From the NCBI GenBank assembly GCA_016302625.1, contig JAEDNG010000038.1:1-7433 (forward strand): a stretch of 7,433 nt of DNA, given 5' to 3'. The translations under genes and the position numbers were made by a program. The notes beneath the pieces are model-generated. The model did no database searches. It was given only the letters and a program-made list of their open reading frames with translations, and was not told the DNA's origin. The first letter of the stretch is position 1, and every line of letters begins with the position of its first letter. This document shows positions 1 to 7,433 of the stretch, one piece after another. This DNA comes from Clostridiaceae bacterium (lineage in GTDB: Bacteria > Bacillota > Clostridia > Oscillospirales > Acutalibacteraceae).

Positions 1-605
1 AGAGGTTCGTTCGGTGCAAAGGTGGTATTTGTCGTACCGCCCATTAAGCCGTTTTTGTTTGCGTATTTAACATTGCTGTAGAACCAGTCATTCTCGGAAA
101 CATCTGTAAACGGATTTTTCCATTCCGGAGTAGTAGGCTCAGCCTGTTTTTCCGTCCACTTTGCGTAAAGTGTAAAGCTCTTTGTTACGCTTTCGTTGAA
201 GTCATAAGGAACGGAGAGGTTTTTATCCGAATACCAACCTTCGAAGGTGAAGCCCTCTTTCGCCGGATTTTCCGGCTTTTCAGCTTTTTGTCCGCGCTTT
301 AATCTTTGACTTGCTACAGAGCCTGCGCCGTTTGTGTTAAATGTAACGGTATAGTATGCCGTGCCGCCGCCCGAAGAAACCGAACCGGAGCTTTTTCTTT
401 GAAGTTCCGCAACAGCGTTTGCAACGGAAGTTGCGGCATTATCAATATCGTTTTGCGTCACTCCGTCGGCTGTCATAATCTGCTTTGCACCGGCTATTGC
501 ATTTTGAAGATTATTCCAGCTTTCGTCCGTGTACCCCGTGTTTGTTATCTGTTCTGCCTGCGCCACAGCACTTTCGAGAGCAGTGTAAATAAGCCCTGTA
601 TCTTT
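1..605 (-). other. C-terminal wall module: FIVAR, InlB B-repeat and partial SLH domain
   Basis: Three modules common at the end of clostridial surface proteins follow each other here. Bases about 605-402 encode a helical FIVAR-type domain (ALESAVAQAEQI, then SWNNLQNAIAGAKQI). Bases about 400-360 encode a serine/glycine linker. Bases 356-156 encode an InlB B-repeat (Listeria/Bacteroides repeat family) with YYTVTFNTNGAGS, GFTFEGWYSD and the closing LYAKW. Bases 110-3 encode the first half of an SLH domain (PFTDVSENDWFYSNVKYA, then GLMGGT and FAPNEP). Further SLH copies are expected beyond the left edge, because functional anchors usually carry about three. Confidence 0.88.
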
Positions 606-3600
606 GACATCAACGACAATACCGTCATAAAGAGAATCATTTCCGCCCAACGAAATTTTTGCACGAAGCATTGTTTGCCCCGCAAGTCCTGCGGATATTT
701 TTGTACCCTCCAGTGCGGCCGATGTGCCACCGACTACCTCAAGTGATGTTGCTTCCATATCGGTAATGTCAATCGTTTCGCCGCTTGCTGTTTTTCCGAG
801 AACCTTTACTGTCGCATTTTCCCCCTCGCTGAGTGTGAGCTTTCCATCGGTAATCGGTTTATCCGTGCTTGATATGCCGATAGAAATTATTTCTGATATC
901 TTTTCGTTTGTCAAAACCAAATTTTTAACCGTTTCATTTCCTGCGCTGTCTTTTGCAGTAATTTCCAGTTTGATCTTTGCACTGTTTTTCGCCTCTGAGA
1001 GTGGAAGTGTGCATTGCATCGTTCCGCTTGCAAAGATGTCACGTTCCTGCGGATAAACGGTGTTGCCGTCTATTTTGAACGAATACGCAGCATCCTTGTC
1101 TGCTGTTGCCATTACGGTTATGCTGTCACCTCCAAAACGATCGCCGCTCATTGGGGAAGCAAGCATAATAACCGGCGCAGTTGTATCAATACTGATGATT
1201 TGGCTGACAATGGCATGATCGCCGTCGTCGTCCGCTGCGTGAAATTCCACTGTATAATCTCCGTCAGGGAGTGCAACCTTTTGGGAAATTTCTGTTTTTT
1301 TGTCAGTAAACTCATACCAATCTCCTTTGCTTGTTGCGGAATTGATATACAGTTCCCCGCTTATCGGCACATCGGAGGTTACTTTGATTTCGCTTTCGTC
1401 TTTGCTGTAGTCAATCGTGATTTTCGGCTGCGTAGATTCTTTTAGTACCACGCCGGGAGAAGTTTTATATGCGCTGCTGTGATAGACCTCGTTGCCCTCC
1501 TGATCCTTGACAATATTGCACAGCCTTACCTTTGCGGTGTATTCTTTTCCCGGAGTATATCCCACAGACACGGTATTTCCCGTTGGGTTTCCGTTCTCGT
1601 CCAATACGGGCATTTCATACCGACCGCCGACAATAATTTCTTCGCCCTTTTCAAAATATAGGCCTGTGTCGGCAAGCGTTCCGTTCTCGTACACTTCCAC
1701 AAGATAGCCGTCAAAGTTTGTCTCGCTTGTTGCAACGTTGATTTTCAGCTTGTCATCACCGCAGTTTTCGATTGTGACGCTATCAGCGGCATTTGGAGCT
1801 TTGTTGTTGATTATGCTGACCGTTCCCGCATTATAGCTCTGATACGTTGTATTCTCATCGGTCAACGTCACCAAAATGCTGTATTCTCCGCTGGACAATC
1901 TGTCCGGAATTGCAACATCTGCGCTGAGAGCTTTTGCCGATATTTCTTTTTCGTTAAGAATAATACCGTTCTCATCATTGCCGTCGGTCGCACGAATAAT
2001 GATTTTTGCGCTGTCGCTGATATTCTCTCCGTTCCATTCGACATGCAAATTATTTCCGTTTACAGCGGCATTGTATGAGGTAAGTGTGCTGATCGGATTT
2101 ACCTTGATAGCGCTGACGTCATAAGAGTTGCCGTCCGAAAATTCGATCAGCAGGCTATCCGATGCGTCGGCTTTCGGTATTGCAATGTATGCCGCATTTT
2201 GAGAAATATTTACATTTGCATTTTTGAGTGCGCTCCTTTTATCATCATCGGACGCATCGCGGTCGGGAGCAGAGTAATACCTTAATTCATATGCTGCTCC
2301 GCCTTTGGTTACGCTCATATGCTTTTTAAGCTCGTCTGCACTGATTTCCGAGCCGTCCGCGCGGCTTACCGAAAGGATATAATCGCAATTCTCTCCGAAA
2401 TTAACGAGATGGCTTGTTCTTTCCGTGTTCGTAAATACTTCGGTTTCGGAATTTTCCGCTGCCATAAGCCGTATACCGGAATTACTGATACCATTTGCTC
2501 TTTTTACTCTTTCCTCAAAATCCGCAACCGCACGGCTTCCGGCGCTGTAGGAAAGATTTCCGCCGACAGAGGCAAACTGCGTTTCCCCCGTTTTGGAATC
2601 TGTTCCGACTTCCATAGGCTCAAGCATCCGGTTATACATCAGCTTTGTTCTTCTCTCACCGGCATCGTCTGTTGACATCAAGGTTGCAAAATTCTGGCTT
2701 CCGCTTGGATTTCCGTGCGTAAATTCAATATCTCCGCCCCAATAATAGGTAAATCCAACCTTGATAAGGCTCAATACTTCAACGCTGCCCCATACCTTTT
2801 CACTTCCGCCGCCAAGCTCTGCCGACGCAAGCTCCATACCGCCGACAATCGGGATAAACTTCGGAAGTCCGATTGCAACGTTCAAAACGAACTGAACAAA
2901 ATCAGCCGTGTCTTTACCTGCCGCCGCCGTTATGGTGAGTCTGCCGGTCATAATCTGTGCGAAGTTTACGCCGCCGGATAAATTCATGCTAAAATTAGGA
3001 TACCAGCCGACGGCAATCTCTCCGCCCTTAACAAATTTTGCGTCCTTGAGCATTTTAAGGCTCAAATCGTCAAAAGACAGCTTGATTGAACGCAGTGAAA
3101 GCTCCAAATCCGCATTTCCCGTCAGTATTTTTGTTATATCAAACTCAACGTGGAGCATAAGCGTGAGAGGGGGAATGCCGTCCTTGCCGTAAATTGTATC
3201 GTACAGCTTGTCAATTCCGCCGCCGCCTCCCGTTATCCAGACAACACCTAAGCTGTCAACGTTAAGCCCCGGTTCAAAGCCGCCGATGGAAAAATACAGC
3301 TTATCGGGTATAGGCGCGCCCGACGGAGAGGATTTTACAACCAGCGACAGCGCCATTGAAAGGTTACCGGTTTCAACCTCTGCATCTACGCCGACCTCAT
3401 ATCCGCCGATTGTGTTAATGCTCAATTCGCCCTTGATTTTATTCGGTAAGAACTTCACAATCTGCGGCAAGGTTACATGTGCGTCCATATTGATGCCCAA
3501 ATACCCGGGGTTTTTGCCGCCGTACAGTATATCGTGAATCGATGCCCCCGCCTCGACTCGGCTTGCTTTTTTGTTTGTGGGCGGAATATCCTTTTCCGCA

Positions 3601-6086
3601 ATCTGTGATTTGATTTCTCCCGATTCCTCGTCAAAGACCAGACCGAAGGTATATCCTTCATCTGAATCCTCGTCCTCATACTCAATAGCCGAGCCCTTTG
3701 TATTCCATTTTGCGCCTACCGCCGTGTTTTTGCGCACCGCCGCAGCACCGCCGGGCGTCATAAAGCTGAGGTCAAGGCTTCCGCCGAAGGATATGATGTC
3801 GGATTTTGTTTCATCGGAATTTTGAATTTTTCCGAGAACGCCGTATTTCATATCAATAAGGAATCCGCCGACTGTGGTTAAAACATCAAAGGCGTTATCC
3901 CATTTCAGCTCGATAAAGTCCTGACCTGCGACAAGCGAGCCGTTTTTCAGAACCTCGCCGCGCTCGTCGTATTCGGGGATAATATACTCCGTGCCGCCCT
4001 TCAAGCGAAATGCCGCCGTGCCGTTTCGCACGGTGGTGTTTGCGCCGACAGTGGTTATTTTTCCGTCCATAAGAACTTCGACCGTTCCGCCTGTTTTTTC
4101 TTCTATGGTCAGGTCATCGCCGTAATAATTTAAGATGTAGTTAATATTTATATCCTTGTCCTTACCAAATAGGCGGTAAAAGTTTTGATTGCTTTTGTCT
4201 TGCAGAATATCCCCTCGGAAAGACAAAAGTAAATCATCTTCCTTGATATTCGCATTTTGGAATTCTGTTTCGTTTTTATAAGGCACTACATTATACTTGC
4301 CCTTGTCATCTGTTCTCTGAACCGTAACAATGCCGTACGAAGCGTTGGAATATTTTATGTCGCTCGACACCTGAATGAACATAGCATCCGATGTGAAGTC
4401 TGTGGGGACTCCGTCAAGTGCCGGTTCAGTCGTGCCGTTTTTCCAGAAAAAATGTAATTGGTATCTTCCCGGCTCCATATACTCATCAAGCATAAGCGTA
4501 ACGCTTGACGGATCATCTCCCTGTTCAAATATCAGATGATCAATCGGTACTTCATAGCTTTGACCGTCATCTCCGGTTAAATAAATTTTATCCAGCAGTT
4601 CGCTCTTGAAAAATTCCGCCCCTTTGCCTGTCACCGTGATATAACGTATATCTTGGTTATAGATAATATCGGGAGCGAGGCTCGTCAGCGTAATCGCAGG
4701 CAGATTTTGATCCTTGCCGGGCAGTATGATATGATTTTCAGTTGTGGCAAGGCAATATTCCTCCGCATAGTAGCCGAGTTCATTGACATCCTCGTCCATA
4801 TCAAACACCTTGATAACAAACGTGCCAAGCTGTGCACGCTCTTTCGGAGCAAATTTAAAATCGAAATAGGTAACTTTATTTTCGCCGCTTTTAAAGTTAA
4901 CAATATCCGTATAGATTGGGTCGTTATTATCGTATTCTACCCAATTTCCGCTGTCTGTCTGCCGCTGCGTTTCAAACCCGAGCGCATAGGCAACCACCGC
5001 AAGATTTTTATAATCCTTGCCGGCATGCTGCGGATTTGTAAGATTTACATTGATACGGGCAACATTTTCAATTCCCTCCGAGCCTTTGTAAGACGAGCGG
5101 CTATCATCTGTAAAGTCTAACTTTGACGGTGCGGTTGTGTTAATAATGATCTTGTTTTCTTTATTTTTTAAGTTTGCGGTTACCCCGTAATAGGTCGAAA
5201 AGGATTTTTCCGTTCCGGCCGCAATTTTACCAAGATCGTAGTAAAGCGCCGCCGCACTGTCCGCCGTCTTTTTGGAATTTAGATTATTTGTAAAATTCAG
5301 CGTTTCGTCGGGTGTATAATCAAAGACGGTAGCGGCAAGATTCGCCCAGTGTGCAAAGGTCATTTTATATGGCTTCTGCTCTGTAAAAACACTGTTCACA
5401 CCGTATCCGACAATATTTGACGAGTACGGATTATCCCTCACAAAATAATCCGACGGCATTCTGATGGTTGGGTCAAGAGAGGAGTCCCAGGTGCTTTCAA
5501 ACTCAAAATACTCATATCCCTGACCTAATTTTTGCTTTGGTACTTCATAATAGCCGTAATCGTTTTCGCCAAGCTGGGTGTCAATCAGAATTCGGCTTTT
5601 TATTTCCTTTTCGCTTTGTGAATTGTTTTTCACCGTATAGGTTATCATTGCCGTTCCGAGTTGCTCGGAAGCGTCATTGCTTACAAGTGAAATATTCTGG
5701 CAAACCTCAAAATCACCTATACGCTGGGTGCTTTTTATAAAGTTTCCGTTCACATCGCGTTCTGTTACAACCTCCGAGCTGTCAGAACCGAAAAGGCCGT
5801 ATTGCTCTCCGAACACATACTCGTCGCTGCCAATCTTAAACGACGTAAAGGATGTGTCGTAATTTTCGCCTCTGTGAGTGAGAAAAGCGTTGTTATCGCT
5901 CTTTTTCAAAATATCTCCCTCAAGCGTTGAAATAACATATCCGCCGTTTTTGTTGTTTACAACGACTTTTATGTATTGATTTGATATTTCCGTTATCCCT
6001 GCTTCCTCTGCCCAAGCAACCCCGATCGGAAATACGGCAAGAAGCAGAGAAACGGACAGAATTACAGATATAAATCGTTTTAACAT
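1..6086 (-). CDS. Giant multidomain SLH-anchored cell-surface protein (3' end outside window)
   Basis: The frame is open from ATG 6086 to the left edge, about 2,028 codons, with no stop. The start follows GGAGG by nine bases and gives a clear signal peptide (MLKR, hydrophobic core, AWA cleavage near residue 26). Approximate layout by residue: 30-310 beta-rich region with the motif RILIDTQLGEND at 165-176; 312-580 beta domains, the second (about 460-580) TIG/IPT-like; 580-890 mixed beta region with an acidic patch (EYEDEDSDEG); 890-1125 glycine-rich alternating beta-strand region containing WITGGGGGID; 1215-1328 beta domain; 1328-1549 two fibronectin-III-like regions; 1550-1727 two Ig-like domains, the second preceded by DTTAPV and containing DSAGNE; 1729-1825 BIG2-like; 1830-1896 FIVAR-like helices; a serine/glycine linker; 1911-1977 InlB B-repeat (GFTFEGWYSD, LYAKW); and from 1993 an SLH domain (NPFTDVSENDWFY), cut by the edge. 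SLH domains bind pyruvylated wall polysaccharide, so an exported, wall-bound protein is inferred. No enzyme active site was recognised. A role in adhesion or substrate binding is plausible but unproven. Confidence 0.93.
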   Translation of the reverse strand, partial: MLKRFISVILSVSLLLAVFPIGVAWAEEAGITEISNQYIKVVVNNKNGGYVISTLEGDILKKSDNNAFLTHRGENYDTSFTSFKIGSDEYVFGEQYGLFGSDSSEVVTERDVNGNFIKSTQRIGDFEVCQNISLVSNDASEQLGTAMITYTVKNNSQSEKEIKSRILIDTQLGENDYGYYEVPKQKLGQGYEYFEFESTWDSSLDPTIRMPSDYFVRDNPYSSNIVGYGVNSVFTEQKPYKMTFAHWANLAATVFDYTPDETLNFTNNLNSKKTADSAAALYYDLGKIAAGTEKSFSTYYGVTANLKNKENKIIINTTAPSKLDFTDDSRSSYKGSEGIENVARINVNLTNPQHAGKDYKNLAVVAYALGFETQRQTDSGNWVEYDNNDPIYTDIVNFKSGENKVTYFDFKFAPKERAQLGTFVIKVFDMDEDVNELGYYAEEYCLATTENHIILPGKDQNLPAITLTSLAPDIIYNQDIRYITVTGKGAEFFKSELLDKIYLTGDDGQSYEVPIDHLIFEQGDDPSSVTLMLDEYMEPGRYQLHFFWKNGTTEPALDGVPTDFTSDAMFIQVSSDIKYSNASYGIVTVQRTDDKGKYNVVPYKNETEFQNANIKEDDLLLSFRGDILQDKSNQNFYRLFGKDKDININYILNYYGDDLTIEEKTGGTVEVLMDGKITTVGANTTVRNGTAAFRLKGGTEYIIPEYDERGEVLKNGSLVAGQDFIELKWDNAFDVLTTVGGFLIDMKYGVLGKIQNSDETKSDIISFGGSLDLSFMTPGGAAAVRKNTAVGAKWNTKGSAIEYEDEDSDEGYTFGLVFDEESGEIKSQIAEKDIPPTNKKASRVEAGASIHDILYGGKNPGYLGINMDAHVTLPQIVKFLPNKIKGELSINTIGGYEVGVDAEVETGNLSMALSLVVKSSPSGAPIPDKLYFSIGGFEPGLNVDSLGVVWITGGGGGIDKLYDTIYGKDGIPPLTLMLHVEFDITKILTGNADLELSLRSIKLSFDDLSLKMLKDAKFVKGGEIAVGWYPNFSMNLSGGVNFAQIMTGRLTITAAAGKDTADFVQFVLNVAIGLPKFIPIVGGMELASAELGGGSEKVWGSVEVLSLIKVGFTYYWGGDIEFTHGNPSGSQNFATLMSTDDAGERRTKLMYNRMLEPMEVGTDSKTGETQFASVGGNLSYSAGSRAVADFEERVKRANGISNSGIRLMAAENSETEVFTNTERTSHLVNFGENCDYILSVSRADGSEISADELKKHMSVTKGGAAYELRYYSAPDRDASDDDKRSALKNANVNISQNAAYIAIPKADASDSLLIEFSDGNSYDVSAIKVNPISTLTSYNAAVNGNNLHVEWNGENISDSAKIIIRATDGNDENGIILNEKEISAKALSADVAIPDRLSSGEYSILVTLTDENTTYQSYNAGTVSIINNKAPNAADSVTIENCGDDKLKINVATSETNFDGYLVEVYENGTLADTGLYFEKGEEIIVGGRYEMPVLDENGNPTGNTVSVGYTPGKEYTAKVRLCNIVKDQEGNEVYHSSAYKTSPGVVLKESTQPKITIDYSKDESEIKVTSDVPISGELYINSATSKGDWYEFTDKKTEISQKVALPDGDYTVEFHAADDDGDHAIVSQIISIDTTAPVIMLASPMSGDRFGGDSITVMATADKDAAYSFKIDGNTVYPQERDIFASGTMQCTLPLSEAKNSAKIKLEITAKDSAGNETVKNLVLTNEKISEIISIGISSTDKPITDGKLTLSEGENATVKVLGKTASGETIDITDMEATSLEVVGGTSAALEGTKISAGLAGQTMLRAKISLGGNDSLYDGIVVDVKDTGLIYTALESAVAQAEQITNTGYTDESWNNLQNAIAGAKQIMTADGVTQNDIDNAATSVANAVAELQRKSSGSVSSGGGTAYYTVTFNTNGAGSVASQRLKRGQKAEKPENPAKEGFTFEGWYSDKNLSVPYDFNESVTKSFTLYAKWTEKQAEPTTPEWKNPFTDVSENDWFYSNVKYANKNGLMGGTTNTTFAPNEP
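6009..6086 (-). other. Sec signal peptide of the giant surface protein
   Basis: The first 26 residues have a basic start (MLKR), a hydrophobic stretch rich in Val, Leu and Ile, and an AWA motif followed by EEAG, which fits signal peptidase I cleavage after residue 26. There is no lipobox cysteine, so a lipoprotein is unlikely. This supports ATG 6086 as the true start and export of the protein. Confidence 0.88.
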
Positions 6087-6095
6087 AATATTGCA

Positions 6096-6100
6096 CCTCC
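6096..6100 (-). promoter_or_regulatory. Ribosome binding site of the giant surface protein gene
   Basis: On the minus strand the sequence reads GGAGG, followed by nine bases and then ATG at 6086. This is a near-ideal Shine-Dalgarno sequence and decides the start. It lies inside the 19-base gap after the TAA stop (6108-6106) of the upstream gene. That leaves no room for a separate promoter or terminator and suggests co-transcription. Confidence 0.9.
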
Positions 6101-6105
6101 GTTTC

Positions 6106-7302
6106 TTAGTTTATATACACATAAAGTAAATACATTTTTCTGTTTTGCTCCTGTACCAAAACGGTGTAATATCCGTTTTGAAGTGTGTCAAAGCCTTTCT
6201 TTGGGTCAAAGCTCTTTGCATATTTCATCTGTGCCGCTGTTTTATACCCCTGCGCATAATAGTATTTTGCGGTTTCATTGGCATTTTCGATTGTTATTTT
6301 ACCTTTTGATGCGGTATAAACATCGTTTGCATACACAGACGAGCCGTTTACCTTAAATGTATATACATCCCTTACAACATTTACCGTATAATCTTTTTCG
6401 GCATAGTTTCCGAGACGGTCTGTTGCCGTAATTTTTGCTGCATATTTTCCCGGCTTGTCAAGCTTTATTTTGCTTAAATCAACATTAAGCGCCACACCGT
6501 CCGCAACCTCTCCGAAATAATCGCCCATAGGAGAATTAGCTCCCGATTGCAAATCCGTTGCCGAAATATTCTCCATGATTTTGTTTTTCGCTTCGGCTTC
6601 GGAAGCTCCGACCTTTACAACAGCCGTATTTGCGATGAATTTTATTGTCGGCGGTGTTTTATCGATGATGGAAACGCTTGCTTCAACCGAGTTTTCATTT
6701 CCCCATTTATCCTTTGCCGTAACGGTGTATGAACCGTTTTCGGAAACGGTAAAATTATAGTTGTAGCTCTTTTCGTTTACCGCAGCATTTTCCTTTTTGA
6801 CTTCAATTTCCGCGCCGGATTTTGTTCTTGCGGTAACGGTAATTCCGTCAGGCGTTGCGTCCTCCACATTCAGCAGGATGCGCACATTTTTACTTGTGTA
6901 AAGGTTGCCGGCCTTATAGCTGTCATTGCCCGAAAGAACAGAGCCTTCACCCACAAAGTCCGTACTCATTTTAATGCCCGGTGCAAGAATGTCAACCTCC
7001 GTAATCACAGGGTAATCGGAAAATACATTTCCTGCTTTATCTGCGAAATTAAGAATTTTGGTTCCGTTGTCGGAAAAGGTAACAATATGCTCATTTTTAT
7101 ATCCTTTATCAGGTTCTTGCAGCAGCATAACCTCCTCGCCGCCCGCAAAAATATACTGAAGTGTTACCTGATTATCACTCAGCGTCCGTTTTGGATAATT
7201 CTCAAGGAGCTTCGGAACATCTCTGTCGATTACGGTAATCGGGCCGTCCTCGGGCCGCCACAGGACAAGCGCATTGCCTCTCAAATCATAAACGGTCAGC
7301 AT
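6106..7302 (-). CDS. Tandem Ig-like domain surface protein, C-terminal part (frame-disrupted)
   Basis: This 398-residue frame ends in TAA just upstream of the giant gene. It consists of consecutive bacterial Ig-like domains, each closing with the typical strand-turn motif: DLRGN near residue 6, DKAGN near 87, DKWGN near 199 and DRLGN near 296. DKTPPTIKF separates two of them. The last 80 or so residues form a tyrosine-rich cap (AKYYYAQGY, NGYYTVLVQEQNRKMYLLYVYIN) of a kind seen at the ends of clostridial Ig-repeat proteins. There is no LPXTG motif, transmembrane tail or SLH domain here. ATG 7302 is a doubtful true start: it has no ribosome binding site and no signal peptide, and it falls inside an Ig strand. 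Domain-like sequence (GSGNAITVEFINN) continues in frame upstream of it, so the gene most likely extends beyond 7302 and is interrupted by a frameshift near 7350. The function is unknown; a structural or binding role at the surface is inferred. Confidence 0.82.
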   Translation of the reverse strand: MLTVYDLRGNALVLWRPEDGPITVIDRDVPKLLENYPKRTLSDNQVTLQYIFAGGEEVMLLQEPDKGYKNEHIVTFSDNGTKILNFADKAGNVFSDYPVITEVDILAPGIKMSTDFVGEGSVLSGNDSYKAGNLYTSKNVRILLNVEDATPDGITVTARTKSGAEIEVKKENAAVNEKSYNYNFTVSENGSYTVTAKDKWGNENSVEASVSIIDKTPPTIKFIANTAVVKVGASEAEAKNKIMENISATDLQSGANSPMGDYFGEVADGVALNVDLSKIKLDKPGKYAAKITATDRLGNYAEKDYTVNVVRDVYTFKVNGSSVYANDVYTASKGKITIENANETAKYYYAQGYKTAAQMKYAKSFDPKKGFDTLQNGYYTVLVQEQNRKMYLLYVYIN

Positions 7303-7433
7303 TGCACGGCAATTATTGATAAATTCAACCGTAATCGCATTCCCGCTACCGCAGCAGTGACGTAATCTTCTGTCGGTGTAAGTTCTTTGGTATCACCGAC
7401 GGTTTCATATGCCTTGACTTTGGCGTCGGAAAG
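7296..7433 (-). pseudogene. Upstream fragment of the same Ig-like protein gene, out of frame
   Basis: Reading leftward from the right edge, the frame starts with LSDAKVKAYETVGD and runs through TPTEDYVTAAVAG before ending at TGA 7298-7296. The first 28 or so residues look like normal exported-protein sequence. The last part (MRLRLNLSIIAVQC) does not look like Ig sequence, whereas the adjacent frame there reads GSGNAITVEFINN, which does. Restoring one base between 7350 and 7351 joins the two as DYVTAA-GSGNAITVEF. I therefore treat this as the 5' part of the gene at 6106-7302, broken by a real mutation or a sequencing/assembly error. The 5' end lies outside the window. Confidence 0.65.

Noticed and set aside
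306..746. Plus-strand open frame of 146 codons
   Set aside because: It lies fully opposite the FIVAR/InlB-repeat coding sequence. Its translation is cysteine- and arginine-rich with no domain, and the minus-strand frame is continuous with clear domains.
1014..1445. Plus-strand open frame of 143 codons
   Set aside because: It is an antisense shadow of the Ig-like region of the giant gene, with no recognisable protein content.
3473..3685. Short minus-strand open frame in a different frame from the giant gene
   Set aside because: It lies inside the giant coding sequence, has an arginine-rich meaningless translation, and is shadowed by the continuous main frame.
4653..5120. Plus-strand open frame of 155 codons with hydrophobic stretches
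   Set aside because: The hydrophobic residues are the complement of charged and polar codons in the minus-strand surface protein. No domain or ribosome binding site was recognised.
5154..5999. Possible glycoside hydrolase or other enzyme domain at the N-terminus of the giant protein
   Set aside because: The region is beta-rich, but I could not identify any catalytic motif, so an enzymatic call is not supported.
6087..6105. Possible promoter or terminator between the two genes
   Set aside because: The gap is only 19 bases and is filled by the ribosome binding site. There is no hairpin with a T-run and no room for -35/-10 boxes.

Overview
The window reads almost entirely on the minus strand. 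It holds the 3' part of one large surface-protein gene and, 19 bases downstream of its stop, nearly all of a second, giant surface-protein gene that runs off the left edge. The combination of a Gram-positive secretion signal, a strong GGAGG ribosome binding site, FIVAR and InlB-type repeats, an SLH cell-wall module and mid-range GC suggests an anaerobic Clostridia/Bacillota bacterium of gut or anaerobic-digester type. I cannot name the species.

Layout, in the direction of transcription (right to left). From 7433 to 6106 there is the tail of a protein built from tandem bacterial Ig-like domains that ends in a small aromatic C-terminal cap. Its reading frame is broken near 7350: frame and content agree on both sides only if one base is restored. 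As it stands, the left part opens at ATG 7302 and the right part stops at 7296. From 6105 to 6087 there is only a short gap with a ribosome binding site. From 6086 to 1 there is one uninterrupted frame of about 2,028 codons with no stop in the window. It encodes a signal peptide, an N-terminal beta-sandwich region, a TIG-like region, a long glycine-rich beta-strand region of uncertain family, two fibronectin-III-like regions, two Ig-like domains, a BIG2-like domain, a FIVAR helical domain, an InlB B-repeat and the beginning of an SLH domain.

The two genes are most simply read as one transcription unit for exported, cell-wall-associated proteins. The second is attached non-covalently to the wall through its SLH module. 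The first shows no anchor in the part visible here. No RNA genes, mobile elements, CRISPR arrays, terminators or convincing promoters were seen, and no gene-free stretch exceeds 20 bases.
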